64,000 nucleotides of DNA from a bacterium HR33 (lineage in GTDB: Bacteria; Gemmatimonadota; Gemmatimonadetes; Gemmatimonadales; GWC2-71-9): contig BEIJ01000002.1 of assembly GCA_002923375.1 (NCBI GenBank), positions 558,001 through 622,000 on the forward strand. The letters run 5' to 3'. This document shows positions 7,894-17,305 of the stretch, piece by piece. The position numbers and the translations under genes are program-made. Positions within the stretch are counted from its first letter, which is position 1. Every line of letters starts with the position of its first letter. The notes beneath the pieces are model-generated. The model was given only the letters and a program-made list of their open reading frames with translations. It did no database searches and had not been told where the DNA came from.

Positions 7894-7909
7894 AGTCAAG
7901 CGCAGCCCC

Positions 7910-9532
7910 TCAGCGCAGCAGCTCGGGACGCCGCCAAGCGAAATGCAGCCCCAGGTTGAGATTGGTCTCGTCCTCCCCGCGCCTAAAATACCGGTTGAGC
8001 CTCCGAGTGACTGCTAGCTGCCCCCCAACGGCGCCATCCCCGACGAACCGGGATGCGCCGAACCCGAAGGTCAGGTCCACTTGGTGGTACTCGTACGCGT
8101 ACGCCACCACCGGCTGATCGAAGAAGAAATCATCGTTGTAGCGCACCCGCTCGAAAAAGACCGACCACCTGCCGGAGGGAAAGTAACGATCGACCCCGAG
8201 AAACTGGCTCTGGCCCCCCGGGCCGATCCACGCCCCCAAGAGCTGGCCTCGCTGGGTGTAGCCTTGAATGGCGAATCCGTGAGCGTAAAAAGTGGGGCTC
8301 GCCCGGAGGAGCGAGGTCTTGGTGCTTCCCAAGGTGGTGACCTCTCCCCTTAACCTCACCCCTCTCACGGTGTCTCCGAAGTATTTCTCGAATCCCGCAG
8401 TATAGCCCCGGCTGTGATCCGGCTCCACTAAGAAGTCCCGCAACTTACCCGCAAAGTCGTTCCGCGCCCACTCCAAATAAACGGCAAAGTCCTCCCGCGG
8501 GAGTTTCCACTCCAAGATGACCGACAACATCTGGTCCGTGGAGTCGTTGAACACGCCGCCGCCGGGCAGCACTCGCCCCTCGTTGAAAAGTTCCCCGAAG
8601 AAATCGAACACGTGCCGCGCCCTCAGTCCCCCCGAGGGCCACTCCTGATACAGCACCCTGGCGGCCCCAAACGAGAAGCCGGGCAGAAAGCTCGGCCTGT
8701 AGCCCAATACCAAGCCGGTCAAGAATCTGCGCCCGTTGCCCGGGATGGTATCGAAATACTCCGACTCGTCCAATCGCCCCCAGATGGCCCGGAACTCGAA
8801 TTCGCCGATCCCGCCCCGTAGAGCCGTACGCGTCCCCAAGTCGAGGTGAGGAAAGCCGCCGGCGGCGTTGCTCATAAGCACCGGATTCCTGAAAGCGGGA
8901 CCCCACCACAGGTTTTCCCATGAAAACCCCGCAGTGAAAGCCCCCAGATCAGCCCGGATGCCGCTCTGGCCCCAGTCGGCTTTGGCAAAGGAACCGTCAC
9001 CGAAGCGCTGGGGCAGATCTATGAATCGGTTCCACGGGTAGGCGTACTGCGAGCGGTTGGAGTACGGCACCGGGGCCAACTCGAAGGTACGGTTTTGGCT
9101 CCAGTACAACGCGGGGTAGAAGGTGGCGGAGATGAACTTCCAGCGCACTTCGGCGCCGGCAGCGATCGAGCCGGTCAGGCCCTTGCCCGCCCAGACCACG
9201 CCGTCGTTCACGCTCCGCGGGAATGCGCTGTTGTAGTAGAAGTCGAGGTCCAACGGAAGAACAGCAACTAGCGGGCGGTCAGGGTTTGGCTCCCGGCTCC
9301 CAACGCGAATTTGCTGTTCCCACGGGTGGGCCGAGTCGGTGTGAACCCATGCGAGCCTGCTGGGCGAGCGGAAAACTATAGGTTCGTCTCGCAGCCGTCC
9401 CGACAGGCTCAAGAGGCGGAGATACTCGTCCCGCTCGCCGCCCAAGACCACCGGGCGTTGAGCCCGTAACTGCGGATTGAGGCCTGCACCCAGCGCCCAC
9501 AGGGCGCAGAGCAAGCACCGAATTCGGTTCAT
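7910..9532 (-). CDS. Wzi-like outer-membrane capsule assembly barrel, copy 1
   Basis: I use ATG 9532 because it gives a clean signal peptide (NRIRCLLCALWALGAGLNPQLRAQ); an in-frame upstream codon at 9556 would add eight polar residues. The mature part, about 515 residues, has many alternating strands ending in aromatic residues and motifs such as GFSWENLWWGPAF, which recall the Wzi family (WENxxWGP). It ends with a strand-like LNLGLHFAW before a short tail. Wzi anchors or helps assemble capsule at the outer membrane. It is transcribed ahead of SLBB gene 1 with a 67-bp gap, so both may be one unit. The fold call is good; the exact role is inferred. Confidence 0.75.
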   Translation of the reverse strand: MNRIRCLLCALWALGAGLNPQLRAQRPVVLGGERDEYLRLLSLSGRLRDEPIVFRSPSRLAWVHTDSAHPWEQQIRVGSREPNPDRPLVAVLPLDLDFYYNSAFPRSVNDGVVWAGKGLTGSIAAGAEVRWKFISATFYPALYWSQNRTFELAPVPYSNRSQYAYPWNRFIDLPQRFGDGSFAKADWGQSGIRADLGAFTAGFSWENLWWGPAFRNPVLMSNAAGGFPHLDLGTRTALRGGIGEFEFRAIWGRLDESEYFDTIPGNGRRFLTGLVLGYRPSFLPGFSFGAARVLYQEWPSGGLRARHVFDFFGELFNEGRVLPGGGVFNDSTDQMLSVILEWKLPREDFAVYLEWARNDFAGKLRDFLVEPDHSRGYTAGFEKYFGDTVRGVRLRGEVTTLGSTKTSLLRASPTFYAHGFAIQGYTQRGQLLGAWIGPGGQSQFLGVDRYFPSGRWSVFFERVRYNDDFFFDQPVVAYAYEYHQVDLTFGFGASRFVGDGAVGGQLAVTRRLNRYFRRGEDETNLNLGLHFAWRRPELLR

Positions 9533-9585
9533 CGCTACGCTCCGGCTGGTTGCCACGGGGGAATGCTACCCGCTAGGTTTGAGCC

Positions 9586-10830
9586 GTGTCCACCCTGCTC
9601 CGTTCCGCTTTCTCCCTAGGCGCTCTGGCCCTTGCGATTGCACCTGCGGCGCGGCTACCCGCGGCACAGCGGCCGATGGAGCCAGGTGGCTCCAACTACG
9701 TGGCCTACTATGTGACACCCAGATACCTGGCAGGCCCTCCTCCCGGGGCGGCTCCGGGAACCGACCAATGGCTCGAGTGGGCGGTGTCTTTCTACTTCCC
9801 GGGCGGTCTTCTGAGTCCCGTGGGCCACTACCATCTCAATCCCCAAGTGGTACGCCGCCAGTTGAACGAGATGTTCGCCGCCGGCCAGCGGAAGATCGCT
9901 CTCATGGTCCAGCACCTGGAGGACGCTCGCGACTGCGGCTTCGACGGCCTGTGGGAAGTGCGCATCGCAGGGCGCCCCATCTGTCCCGGACGCGCCTCCC
10001 ACAGCGGCCGCGGGGGATGGGCCCACGCCGTGATCCTGACTCCCGGCGGGCGCCTCGATTCGCTTACCCGGAGCAACCTGGCGTCGCTGGTTTCCGATAT
10101 CAAGGCCGCAGGTTTTACTCAGCTGATCTTCCGCTTCGGTCCCGGGGGGCGGCTGGATCCCCGTTACTGGAGCGAGTGGTCCGAGGAGCGGTATGCCAAG
10201 AACCGGGACTTCGCTTTCTGGGTGAGAGAGTTTCTGGACAGTCTGGCGGGCCCCGAACTGGAGACCCTCTACGATCTGGGCTGGGAGTTCGCCACCTATC
10301 TCTACCGGCCCGAATGCGAGCGGGAGCCGTGCGGCCCGCTGCCGGAGTTCGGTCAGACGATTGCATACTGCCGCCGCCTCTGGCGCGACTGGCTGGAACG
10401 CTTCGGCAGGGAGAACGCCCGGTCCTACGGCTTCAGCTTCGGCAACCGGATCTCCTACCGCCCGGGCCGGCCGGACGCGCTGGTGCGGATGGTCCGGGAA
10501 GTGTACGACGCCGCGGGATACCGGCCCTACGCCTACGCCTTCGACATCTACCCCGGAACCCAATGGGTCCGGGACTACCGGGATTTCTTCCGGCAACTGC
10601 GCCGCCAATTGGACGACCTGGGCGAACGGGACAAGCCGATCATAATCCAGGAGGCGCTGTACAACGACTCGCTTTTTGCCGCGGCGGTTCGCTACGCCAG
10701 GCGGGAACTGCACCTCGACATCCGCTACGTCATGCAGTGGCCGGCGAGCGACCCTTCGAGGCATTACACCGTGAGGTACCCCAGAGACTATTCTTACTAC
10801 CTGCCGGAGTACATCGAAGGGCGCGGCTGA
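9586..10830 (+). CDS. Secreted glycosidase-like protein of unknown specificity
   Basis: GTG 9586 opens a 414-residue protein with a signal peptide ending about LPAAQ. Segments such as HLNPQVVRRQLNEMFAAGQ, VSDIKAAGFTQLIFRFG and KPIIIQEALYNDS suggest a TIM-barrel polysaccharide-active enzyme, with the glutamate in IIIQEALYN as a candidate catalytic residue at a strand end. I do not recognise the family. It is divergent from the Wzi-like gene (53-bp gap) and precedes the rhamnose operon, so trimming or release of the locus polysaccharide in the periplasm is a reasonable guess. It could equally be a non-catalytic barrel protein. Confidence 0.6.
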   Translation: MSTLLRSAFSLGALALAIAPAARLPAAQRPMEPGGSNYVAYYVTPRYLAGPPPGAAPGTDQWLEWAVSFYFPGGLLSPVGHYHLNPQVVRRQLNEMFAAGQRKIALMVQHLEDARDCGFDGLWEVRIAGRPICPGRASHSGRGGWAHAVILTPGGRLDSLTRSNLASLVSDIKAAGFTQLIFRFGPGGRLDPRYWSEWSEERYAKNRDFAFWVREFLDSLAGPELETLYDLGWEFATYLYRPECEREPCGPLPEFGQTIAYCRRLWRDWLERFGRENARSYGFSFGNRISYRPGRPDALVRMVREVYDAAGYRPYAYAFDIYPGTQWVRDYRDFFRQLRRQLDDLGERDKPIIIQEALYNDSLFAAAVRYARRELHLDIRYVMQWPASDPSRHYTVRYPRDYSYYLPEYIEGRG

Positions 10831-10873
10831 CCGGCGCCGCTTATGCGCTGCTTGCGGCGGGGCGCGGGAGCAC

Positions 10874-10902
10874 TTAACGGATCCGCCGTGGCAGGTTATA
10901 CT
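10874..10902 (+). promoter_or_regulatory. Candidate sigma70-type promoter for the rfb operon
   Basis: TTAACG at 10874-10879 and TATACT at 10897-10902 are separated by 17 bases. They lie in the 164-bp gap before rfbC, about 90 bases from its start. Confidence 0.5.
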
Positions 10903-10994
10903 TTAGCGCTCCGGGTGCGGGACTTTCGAGCCGCGGGATGCACCTCCGAACGCGGAACTGCGCCACCCGATGAACCGGTAGAAGGGGAACACAT

Positions 10995-11549
10995 TTGGAA
11001 GTTAGGCCGCTCGCCATCCCAGACGTCAAGCTCATCCGCCCCAAGCGCTTTGGCGATCATCGGGGTTTTTTTTCCGAGACCTACAACAAGAAGGCCCTGG
11101 AGTCTTGCGGAATCTTTCTCGATTTCGTGCAGGACAATCACTCCTACTCCGCGGCGAAGGGGACGGTGCGCGGCTTTCACTATCAACTTCCCCCGCGGGC
11201 CCAGGACAAGCTGGTGCGGGTCACCCGGGGCTCGGTGCTGGACGTGGCTTTGGACATCCGGCGCAGCTCGCCCACGTTCGGGCGGTGGGTGAGCGTGGTG
11301 CTGAGCGCCGCCGAGTGGAACCAGATTCTGGTTCCCGCAGGGTTCGCACACTGTTTCGTCACGCTGGAGCCCGACACCGAGGTCATCTACAAGGTGACGG
11401 ACTACTGGTCGCCCGAGCACGAGCGGGGGATTCTGTGGTGCGATCCCGAGCTGGGGATAGACTGGGGGGTGAGCGCCGAGGAGGCGGTGGTCTCCGACAA
11501 GGACAAAACCTGGCCCCGGCTATCGGAGCAGCCGGATCTTTTCGACTGA
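10995..11549 (+). CDS. rfbC: dTDP-4-dehydrorhamnose 3,5-epimerase
   Basis: The 184-residue protein has the RmlC signature: FGDHRGFFSETYN, QDNHSYSAAKGTVRGFHYQ with the catalytic histidine, VLDVALDIRRSSPTFG and a VPAGFAHCF loop near residue 118. It converts dTDP-4-keto-6-deoxyglucose to the L-lyxo form in dTDP-L-rhamnose synthesis. Length fits the family (about 180-190). The start is TTG at 10995; no ATG or GTG gives a better N-terminus. It opens a plus-strand operon that continues with an SDR, rfbD and rfbA. The catalytic residues seen suggest a working enzyme. Confidence 0.93.
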   Translation: MEVRPLAIPDVKLIRPKRFGDHRGFFSETYNKKALESCGIFLDFVQDNHSYSAAKGTVRGFHYQLPPRAQDKLVRVTRGSVLDVALDIRRSSPTFGRWVSVVLSAAEWNQILVPAGFAHCFVTLEPDTEVIYKVTDYWSPEHERGILWCDPELGIDWGVSAEEAVVSDKDKTWPRLSEQPDLFD

Positions 11550-11562
11550 TGGAGCGCTGAAG

Positions 11563-12597
11563 GTGGGCTCGCGAAAGCGGATCCTGGTGACCGGAGCCGG
11601 AGGTTACATCGGGTCCGTCCTGGTGCCGATGCTGCTGGAGAAGGGCTACGCGGTGCGGGCGGTGGACCGGTTCTTCTTCGGCAGGGAGACTCTGCCTTGT
11701 GAGGACGCACTGGAAGTGATCCGGGAGGACAGCCGAAAGCTCCGCCCGGAGCACTTCGAGGGTGTGGACGCGGTCATAGATCTGGTGGCCCTCTCCAACG
11801 ACCCTACCGGGGAGCTTTTCGAGAAGGCGACCTGGGAGATCAACTGCGATTCCCGGATACGCACGGCGCGGATGGCCAAGGAGGCCGGAGCGAAGCGCTA
11901 TATCCTGCCTTCGTCCTGTTCGATCTACGGGTGGCAGGCGCCGGACGTGATAGTGGACGAGACCAGTCCCACCAACCCGCTCACGACTTACGCCCGGGCC
12001 AACGAGGCGGCGGAGCGCGGGGTGTTGGCGCTGGCCGACGATCGCTATTGCGTGATCGTCATCCGGCAAGCGACGGTTTACGGGTACTCCCCGCGCATGC
12101 GATTCGATCTGGCGATCAACGGGATGACCTACGGTGCTTGGAAGACCGGCAAATTGCCTCTGATGAGAGATGGCACCCAATGGCGGCCCATGGTTCACGT
12201 GCGGGACACGGCGGACGCCATGTGTTTCCTCTTGGAGGCGGATGCTTCTGCGGTGAACGGGGAGATCTTCAACGTGGGATCGGACGAGAACAACTATCAG
12301 ATCGGTCCCTTGGGGGAGATTGTGCGGAATGTGATCCCCAAGCCGGTGGAGATCGAATGGTACGGCGATCCCGATCACCGATCTTATCGGGTGAGTTTCG
12401 CCAAGATCGAGCGGCTGGGATGGAAAGCCAAGTTTCGGGCGGAAGACGGGGTGAGGGAAGTTTACCAGGCGCTGGAGGCCGGGCTTACCGATCGCACGCC
12501 AAAAACCATCACGCTTCAGTGGTACCGGGAGTTGGCCCGCTGGCACGAGATCATCAAGTCGGTGGAGATGTACGGCGGGATAGTGGACATCGGCTGA
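11563..12597 (+). CDS. SDR-family nucleotide-sugar epimerase/dehydratase, atypical active site
   Basis: GTG 11563 follows a GGAG site by eight bases. The 344-residue protein begins RILVTGAGGYIGS, the NAD(P)-binding loop of extended SDRs, and has SSCSIYG and a tyrosine in TTYARANEAAE. In most extended SDRs this tyrosine is followed three residues later by a catalytic lysine (YxxxK); here the position is asparagine. The C-terminal part (RPMVHVRDTADA, NVGSDENNYQ) looks normal for a sugar epimerase or dehydratase. It sits between rfbC and rfbD, where rfbB is often found, but it lacks clear RfbB features. Its substrate is unknown. Confidence 0.8.
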   Translation: MGSRKRILVTGAGGYIGSVLVPMLLEKGYAVRAVDRFFFGRETLPCEDALEVIREDSRKLRPEHFEGVDAVIDLVALSNDPTGELFEKATWEINCDSRIRTARMAKEAGAKRYILPSSCSIYGWQAPDVIVDETSPTNPLTTYARANEAAERGVLALADDRYCVIVIRQATVYGYSPRMRFDLAINGMTYGAWKTGKLPLMRDGTQWRPMVHVRDTADAMCFLLEADASAVNGEIFNVGSDENNYQIGPLGEIVRNVIPKPVEIEWYGDPDHRSYRVSFAKIERLGWKAKFRAEDGVREVYQALEAGLTDRTPKTITLQWYRELARWHEIIKSVEMYGGIVDIG

Positions 12598-12600
12598 GCG

Positions 12601-13464
12601 ATGAGGATCGCGGTTTTGGGGGCCAACGGGCAGTTGGGCAGCGATGTGGTGGCCGAGGCGCGAAGGCGGGGGCACGAGGTGGTGGAGCTGACCCGGGCGA
12701 AGCTGGATCTGGAACGCTTGGAGGCGATCCCAACGGCATTGGGCGCCGTCGCCTTTGAGGCGCTGGTGAACGCCACCGGATATCATCGCACCGACGAGGC
12801 GGAAGCCCAAGCTCAACTCGCCTTCACGATCAACGCTCACGCGGTGGAACGCCTGGCCTTGGTGTGCGCCGAAAAGAAAGCGCGGCTGGTGCACATCAGT
12901 ACCGACTACGTCTTCGACGGGTTGGCCGATCGCCCATACCGGGAGGACGATCCACCGGGTCCCCTGAACGTGTACGGCGCTTCCAAGTTGGCGGGGGAAG
13001 GATTGGCCCGGCGGGCCCACGCCGACACGGTGGTGTTGCGGGTGGCTTCGCTGTTCGGGGTCGCCGGCTCCAGCGGCAAAGGGGGTAATTTTGTCGAGAC
13101 GATGATCCGGATCGGGCGGGAGAAGGGCCAGCTCAAGGTGGTGGGCGACATCACCATGTCTCCCACGTTCACGGCGGACGTGGCGCGGATTCTCCTGGAA
13201 CTGCTGGAGCGCGAAGCCCCTCCGGGAGTGTATCATGCGGTGAACTCAGGCCGGGCAACCTGGTTCGACTTCGCCAGGCGGATCGTGGAGCGGGCCGGCG
13301 TGAAGGCGGTGGTGGAACGGATAAGCAGCGACCAGTATCCGACAGCCGCTCGCAGGCCCGCCTTCAGCGCCTTGGACAATTCCAAGGCGGCTCGAGTGGC
13401 GGGAGAGATACCGCCGTGGGAAGAGGCCCTGGATCGCTATCTGGCCCTGAAAGGGTATCGCTGA
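12601..13464 (+). CDS. rfbD: dTDP-4-dehydrorhamnose reductase
   Basis: The 287-residue protein begins [15 protein letters not shown] (NADPH loop) and has [11 protein letters not shown] and the active-site YGASK at about residues 122-126, all typical of RmlD. It performs the last step of dTDP-L-rhamnose synthesis. ATG 12601 is three bases after the stop of the SDR gene and the gene is followed directly by rfbA, so it is clearly part of the operon. Length matches the family. The segment [15 protein letters not shown] is also typical. I see no defect. Confidence 0.93.
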   Translation: MRIAVLGANGQLGSDVVAEARRRGHEVVELTRAKLDLERLEAIPTALGAVAFEALVNATGYHRTDEAEAQAQLAFTINAHAVERLALVCAEKKARLVHISTDYVFDGLADRPYREDDPPGPLNVYGASKLAGEGLARRAHADTVVLRVASLFGVAGSSGKGGNFVETMIRIGREKGQLKVVGDITMSPTFTADVARILLELLEREAPPGVYHAVNSGRATWFDFARRIVERAGVKAVVERISSDQYPTAARRPAFSALDNSKAARVAGEIPPWEEALDRYLALKGYR

Positions 13465-13465
13465 G

Positions 13466-14338
13466 TTGAAAGGAATCGTCTTGGCGGGAGGGGCCGGGAC
13501 CCGTCTCTATCCGCTCACCAAGGCGGTGAGCAAGCAACTCCTTCCGGTGTACGACAAGCCGATGATCTACTACCCCCTGACCACCCTGATGCTGGCAGGG
13601 ATACGGGAAGTGCTGGTGATCTCGACCCCGGAGGATCTGGACCGCTTCCGAGGGTTGCTCCGGGACGGTTCCCAGTGGGGCTTGAGGATCGACTATACCT
13701 CCCAGGAAAAGCCCGAGGGGATAGCGCAGGCTTTTGTTCTGGGAAAGGAGTTCGTGGGCCAGGACCGGGTTTGCCTGATTTTGGGGGACAACCTGTTCTA
13801 CGGGCACGGCCTGGTAGAGGTGTTGCAGCGCGTGGCGAGCAGGGAAACCGGGGCCACGGTGTTCGCGTATTGGGTGAAAGACCCGCAGCGCTACGGCGTG
13901 GTATCCTTTAACGACCAGGGGCGGCCGGTGTCTATAGAGGAAAAGCCCGAGCGCCCGCGCTCTCATTGGGCGGTGACGGGTCTCTATTTCTACGACAGCA
14001 GGGTGGTGGACGTGGCGGCGTCCCTGAAGCCTTCGGCCCGCGGGGAACTGGAGATCACCGACGTCAATCGCTGGTATCTGGAGCGGGGGGAGCTGGAGGT
14101 AGAGCGCTTGGGCAGAGGCTTTGCTTGGTTGGACACCGGTACTCCGGAGGCGTTGCTTCAGGCTTCCCACTTCGTGCAGACGGTGGAGGAACGCCAAGGG
14201 CTGAAGATCGCCTGCCCGGAGGAGGTTGCGTACCGGATGGGGTTCATAGATGCAGGGCAGTTGAGCCGATTGGCCGAGAGCATGGGAAACTGCGAATACT
14301 CGGCCTACCTCAGGCGGGTGCTGCAAGGGGGACCTTGA
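13466..14338 (+). CDS. rfbA: Glucose-1-phosphate thymidylyltransferase
   Basis: The 290-residue protein carries [17 protein letters not shown], the nucleotide-binding signature of RmlA, and then [50 protein letters not shown] and [11 protein letters not shown]. It makes dTDP-glucose from dTTP and glucose 1-phosphate, the first step toward dTDP-rhamnose. A TTG start at 13466 is one base after the rfbD stop region; no better start exists nearby. It ends the rfb group. The dehydratase that should act next (RfbB) is not seen in the window. Confidence 0.95.
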   Translation: MKGIVLAGGAGTRLYPLTKAVSKQLLPVYDKPMIYYPLTTLMLAGIREVLVISTPEDLDRFRGLLRDGSQWGLRIDYTSQEKPEGIAQAFVLGKEFVGQDRVCLILGDNLFYGHGLVEVLQRVASRETGATVFAYWVKDPQRYGVVSFNDQGRPVSIEEKPERPRSHWAVTGLYFYDSRVVDVAASLKPSARGELEITDVNRWYLERGELEVERLGRGFAWLDTGTPEALLQASHFVQTVEERQGLKIACPEEVAYRMGFIDAGQLSRLAESMGNCEYSAYLRRVLQGGP

Positions 14339-14417
14339 TCGCTTCTTCCGGGTGACCTGGAGCACTGATCCCGGGGTCATAAAGGGTTAGGTTGCAGGGC
14401 GGGTATGGCGGGTCAGA

Positions 14418-14446
14418 TTGACGGCCCGCCCGGTGCATGGTACTCT
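14418..14446 (+). promoter_or_regulatory. Candidate promoter before the sugar-phosphate transferase
   Basis: TTGACG at 14418-14423 and TACTCT at 14441-14446 are 17 bases apart, in the 127-bp gap after rfbA and about 20 bases before the start. The minus-35 box is good, the minus-10 poor. Confidence 0.4.
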
Positions 14447-14465
14447 TTAAAGCTTTGACGGAGTT

Positions 14466-16094
14466 TTGGTGGAAGTGAACCAGCAGGAGCAGAGCAGGGA
14501 GGAGGCCGGGCAGCAGGGCGAGCCCGGACGCCTTGCGGGGGCGGCCACAGCGATCCCACCCCTTTCCGGGACTGAATCGGTATCAGAGGGTGCTGAGAGT
14601 TTAGCGCTCGATCCTGCCGGCAACGGGCAGCGGGAATCGACGCTCACGCTGCACCGCCTTCGTCCTAGGAACATCCGGCAGCAGATTCTGAGTACGCTGC
14701 TCCACGTTGGCGGACTCATCGCCGCGGACGTGGCGGCGCTGGGTACGCTGGTGGCGCTTTTCGTCCTTTGCCGATCGGGTGCTTTGGGCGATGGGCTGGC
14801 CGCTGTTGCCATAGCGCTGGATCCGTCGGGACACCTCAACTTGGTGGAGTCCGGTGCGGCGCTCTTGCTGGGTCTGTGGGTTACCGGCAACTACTGGTAC
14901 GGCGATTCGCGGCGGGAGCCGCTGCGGTTGCTCGGGGGATCGGCGCTGGCCATGGGGTTGGTTTTTTGGGGCGAGTTGTGGAACGGGCCTGTCGCTCCGG
15001 CGCTGGGACAATACCTGGTGGTTACCGGCGCGGTGTGGGTGGCGCTGCTGGCAGACCGGGTGGTAGTGGACATAGTCCTCCAGAAACTCGCGCCCCGAAG
15101 TCTGACGGCGCCGCGCACGCTGTTCGTGGGTACCGCCAGGCACTGTAGCGAGGTTCGCAGGCGGGAAGCGTTTGGCTGGGATCGGGACTATACGTACGTC
15201 GGATTCTTGGCGCCCAACGGGGACGGCCGCCTGGCGGGTTCCGGAGAAGCCGAACAGCTGGCCCACTTGCTGGATCACTGGAAAGTGGAGTGGGTGGTGC
15301 TTTGCAGCCCGCTCTCCCACGAGTCGCTGAAATCGCTGGCGGACGCTTGTGCGATGGTGGGATGCAAGCTCTTTTCCGTGCCCACCTGGGCTCTCACCCC
15401 GGGGGTCGAGCCTCAGGTGGTCTGGAGGCGGGGCCATCCGGTGGTGGAACTCACTCCGCGGCCGCTGCTTCCTCTTCCCCAAGTGCTGAGTGGTGCTCCC
15501 CGGGGGTTCTACGCCCGCTACGGGAAGCGGGTTTTGGACATCGCGGGAGGATTGGTGGGCCTGGTTCTGGGAGTGTTCCCGGTATTGGCGGCGGCGATCG
15601 CCATGCGCATAGAGTCCCGGGGGCCGGTGTTTATTCTCCAACCGCGAGTGGGGCGCGGAGGGAAGATATTCGAGATCATCAAGCTCAGGACCATGGTGGC
15701 GGACGCCGAGGCCCAGGGACCGCGCTGGGCCTCGGTTGACGACCCCAGGATAACTCCGGTGGGGCGCTGGGTGCGCCGTTTGAGGATCGACGAGATACCG
15801 CAGTTCGTGAACGTTCTTTTGGGACATATGTCCCTGGTGGGTCCCCGTCCCGAGAGGCCGGAGTTCCACGATAGAATCGTCTCGCGGTATCCGGATTTTG
15901 CCAAGCGGGTGGCGGTAAAGCCGGGGATCACGGGGCTGGCTCAGATCTACGACGGATACGCGGACTCGGTAGAGAGTTCTCGCAGAAAGTTGGCTTACGA
16001 CCTCCATTACGTCGCCCACTTGTCGTTTTGGTTGGACTTGAGTCTCATCTTTCGTACCGTCCGGGTGATACTGACCGGGCACGGAAGCCGCTAG
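14466..16094 (+). CDS. Undecaprenyl-phosphate sugar-phosphate transferase (WbaP/WcaJ type)
   Basis: This 542-residue protein has an N-terminal tail, four to five membrane helices (about 80-210), a nucleotide-binding-like middle domain, and a C-terminal bacterial sugar transferase domain from about residue 355. That domain starts with KRVLDIAGGLVGLV and has KLRTM, RRLRIDEIPQF and MSLVGPRPERPEF with the conserved DE and PRP motifs. It loads the first sugar phosphate onto undecaprenyl phosphate and so starts each repeat unit at the inner membrane. The start is TTG 14466 or GTG 14469; an ACGGAG site favours the latter by spacing. It heads the glycosyltransferase run that follows. Confidence 0.9.
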   Translation: MVEVNQQEQSREEAGQQGEPGRLAGAATAIPPLSGTESVSEGAESLALDPAGNGQRESTLTLHRLRPRNIRQQILSTLLHVGGLIAADVAALGTLVALFVLCRSGALGDGLAAVAIALDPSGHLNLVESGAALLLGLWVTGNYWYGDSRREPLRLLGGSALAMGLVFWGELWNGPVAPALGQYLVVTGAVWVALLADRVVVDIVLQKLAPRSLTAPRTLFVGTARHCSEVRRREAFGWDRDYTYVGFLAPNGDGRLAGSGEAEQLAHLLDHWKVEWVVLCSPLSHESLKSLADACAMVGCKLFSVPTWALTPGVEPQVVWRRGHPVVELTPRPLLPLPQVLSGAPRGFYARYGKRVLDIAGGLVGLVLGVFPVLAAAIAMRIESRGPVFILQPRVGRGGKIFEIIKLRTMVADAEAQGPRWASVDDPRITPVGRWVRRLRIDEIPQFVNVLLGHMSLVGPRPERPEFHDRIVSRYPDFAKRVAVKPGITGLAQIYDGYADSVESSRRKLAYDLHYVAHLSFWLDLSLIFRTVRVILTGHGSR

Positions 16095-16111
16095 CTCAAC
16101 AGACACGGCCG

Positions 16112-17305
16112 GTGCACAGATCGCAATCCAGGGCGCTGCTTCTGGTATCGGACTATCCGTTCGTACGGGTAGGGGATGAGTTCTATGCGGAGGTACCCTG
16201 GGACGAAAGTTTCGCCGCACTTTACCGGCCGGAATTCGGACGGGTGTTGCTTTTGGGTAGGTTGCGGCGGGGGCGGGAGATTCCCGCCGGGTGGTTTGCG
16301 GTTGACCGGAACTGGTTCGAGGTGTTGGACGGGGGCGACTGGCGGGGTATGACGGGTTTTGTTTTCAACCTCCCGAGGCTTTGGAGAGCGGTGAGGCGCG
16401 TGTGGCCCAGGGTGGGGGTGGTGTACCTCAAGCTTTTCTATCTCAACTCTCTGGCGGTCTTTTTTTACAATCTCGCGAGGTTCGGTGCTCGCAAGCCGGT
16501 GGTGACCCTTTTGGTAGGCGATGCGGGGGAGGCCGTGGTTTTGCGCCGGGACCTGTTTCCTTTCGGCTGGCAGCGTAAATCGGCTCGGGCAATAGTCAGG
16601 GCTGCAATTCAGTTGGTACAAAGGAACGCGGACGTTCCGGGTTACATCGCCCGCACGCTGGCGGAGCAATACGGTGACGCTAGGCCGGGTGTCACGTTAG
16701 CGGCCGAGCCGTGGATCAAGGCGGAGCATGTCGTGGTTCATGACCGCCCGGCTCCGCGGCAGCCCGCTACCGTTATCTTCGTCGGCCGGTTGATAGATCG
16801 GAAGCGCCCGGACCATCTGATAAGGGCGGTAGCGGAGTTATGCCGCGAGGGGTGGGACCTCCGCCTGGTACTGGTGGGTGACGGTCCCGAGCGGTCGCGG
16901 CTGGAAGCGCTGGTGCGGCGGGAGGGGCTTGCCGGGCGGGTGGTGTTCGCCGGATGGTTGGGTTTGTTGTCGGATCGGATGCTGGCGGAGTACGACCGCG
17001 CGGACATATTCTGTTTGCCGTCCTACGCCGAGGGGCTGCCTCTGGTAGTTTTGGAGGCGATGGCACGCGGGGTTGCGGTGGTGGCCACGGCGGTCAACGC
17101 AACGCCGGAGGTGGTAAGACACGAAGAATCCGGTCTTCTGGTACCCCGGGACGACGTACCGGCTCTCACCGCGGCACTGCGGCGCCTGCTCGGGGATGCG
17201 CGGCTGTGGCGTCGCTGTGTGGACGGGGGATACCGAGTGGTGCGGGAATACACCTATGAAGTCCAGCGCGGCAAACTGGCGGCCGCCACCAAGGCGCTGA
17301 TATGA
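16112..17305 (+). CDS. Glycosyltransferase family 4 (GT-B)
   Basis: I choose GTG 16112, after the stop of the sugar transferase; a longer frame would overlap it by 67 bases and add a polar, unlikely N-terminus. The 397-residue protein has an N-terminal domain that differs from common GT4 enzymes and a standard C-terminal one: TVIFVGRLIDRKRPDHLIRA, LVGDGPERSRLEALV, and SYAEGLPLVVLEAMARG with the donor-binding E-x7-E motif. It probably adds one sugar to the growing lipid-linked repeat unit. Donor and acceptor cannot be told. Its last codons overlap the next gene by four bases (ATGA), showing translational coupling. Confidence 0.87.
   Translation: MHRSQSRALLLVSDYPFVRVGDEFYAEVPWDESFAALYRPEFGRVLLLGRLRRGREIPAGWFAVDRNWFEVLDGGDWRGMTGFVFNLPRLWRAVRRVWPRVGVVYLKLFYLNSLAVFFYNLARFGARKPVVTLLVGDAGEAVVLRRDLFPFGWQRKSARAIVRAAIQLVQRNADVPGYIARTLAEQYGDARPGVTLAAEPWIKAEHVVVHDRPAPRQPATVIFVGRLIDRKRPDHLIRAVAELCREGWDLRLVLVGDGPERSRLEALVRREGLAGRVVFAGWLGLLSDRMLAEYDRADIFCLPSYAEGLPLVVLEAMARGVAVVATAVNATPEVVRHEESGLLVPRDDVPALTAALRRLLGDARLWRRCVDGGYRVVREYTYEVQRGKLAAATKALI

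Noticed and set aside
11383-13236. 617-residue minus-strand frame opposite the rfb genes
   Set aside because: It is antisense to three well-supported genes; similar long antisense frames occur opposite mutS2, hemW and dnaG owing to high GC.
15824-15837. Perfect palindrome GGGACATATGTCCC in the sugar-phosphate transferase
   Set aside because: It resembles the core of the dispersed palindrome but is short, lacks the ATCAA part and encodes the conserved GHMSLVG region.
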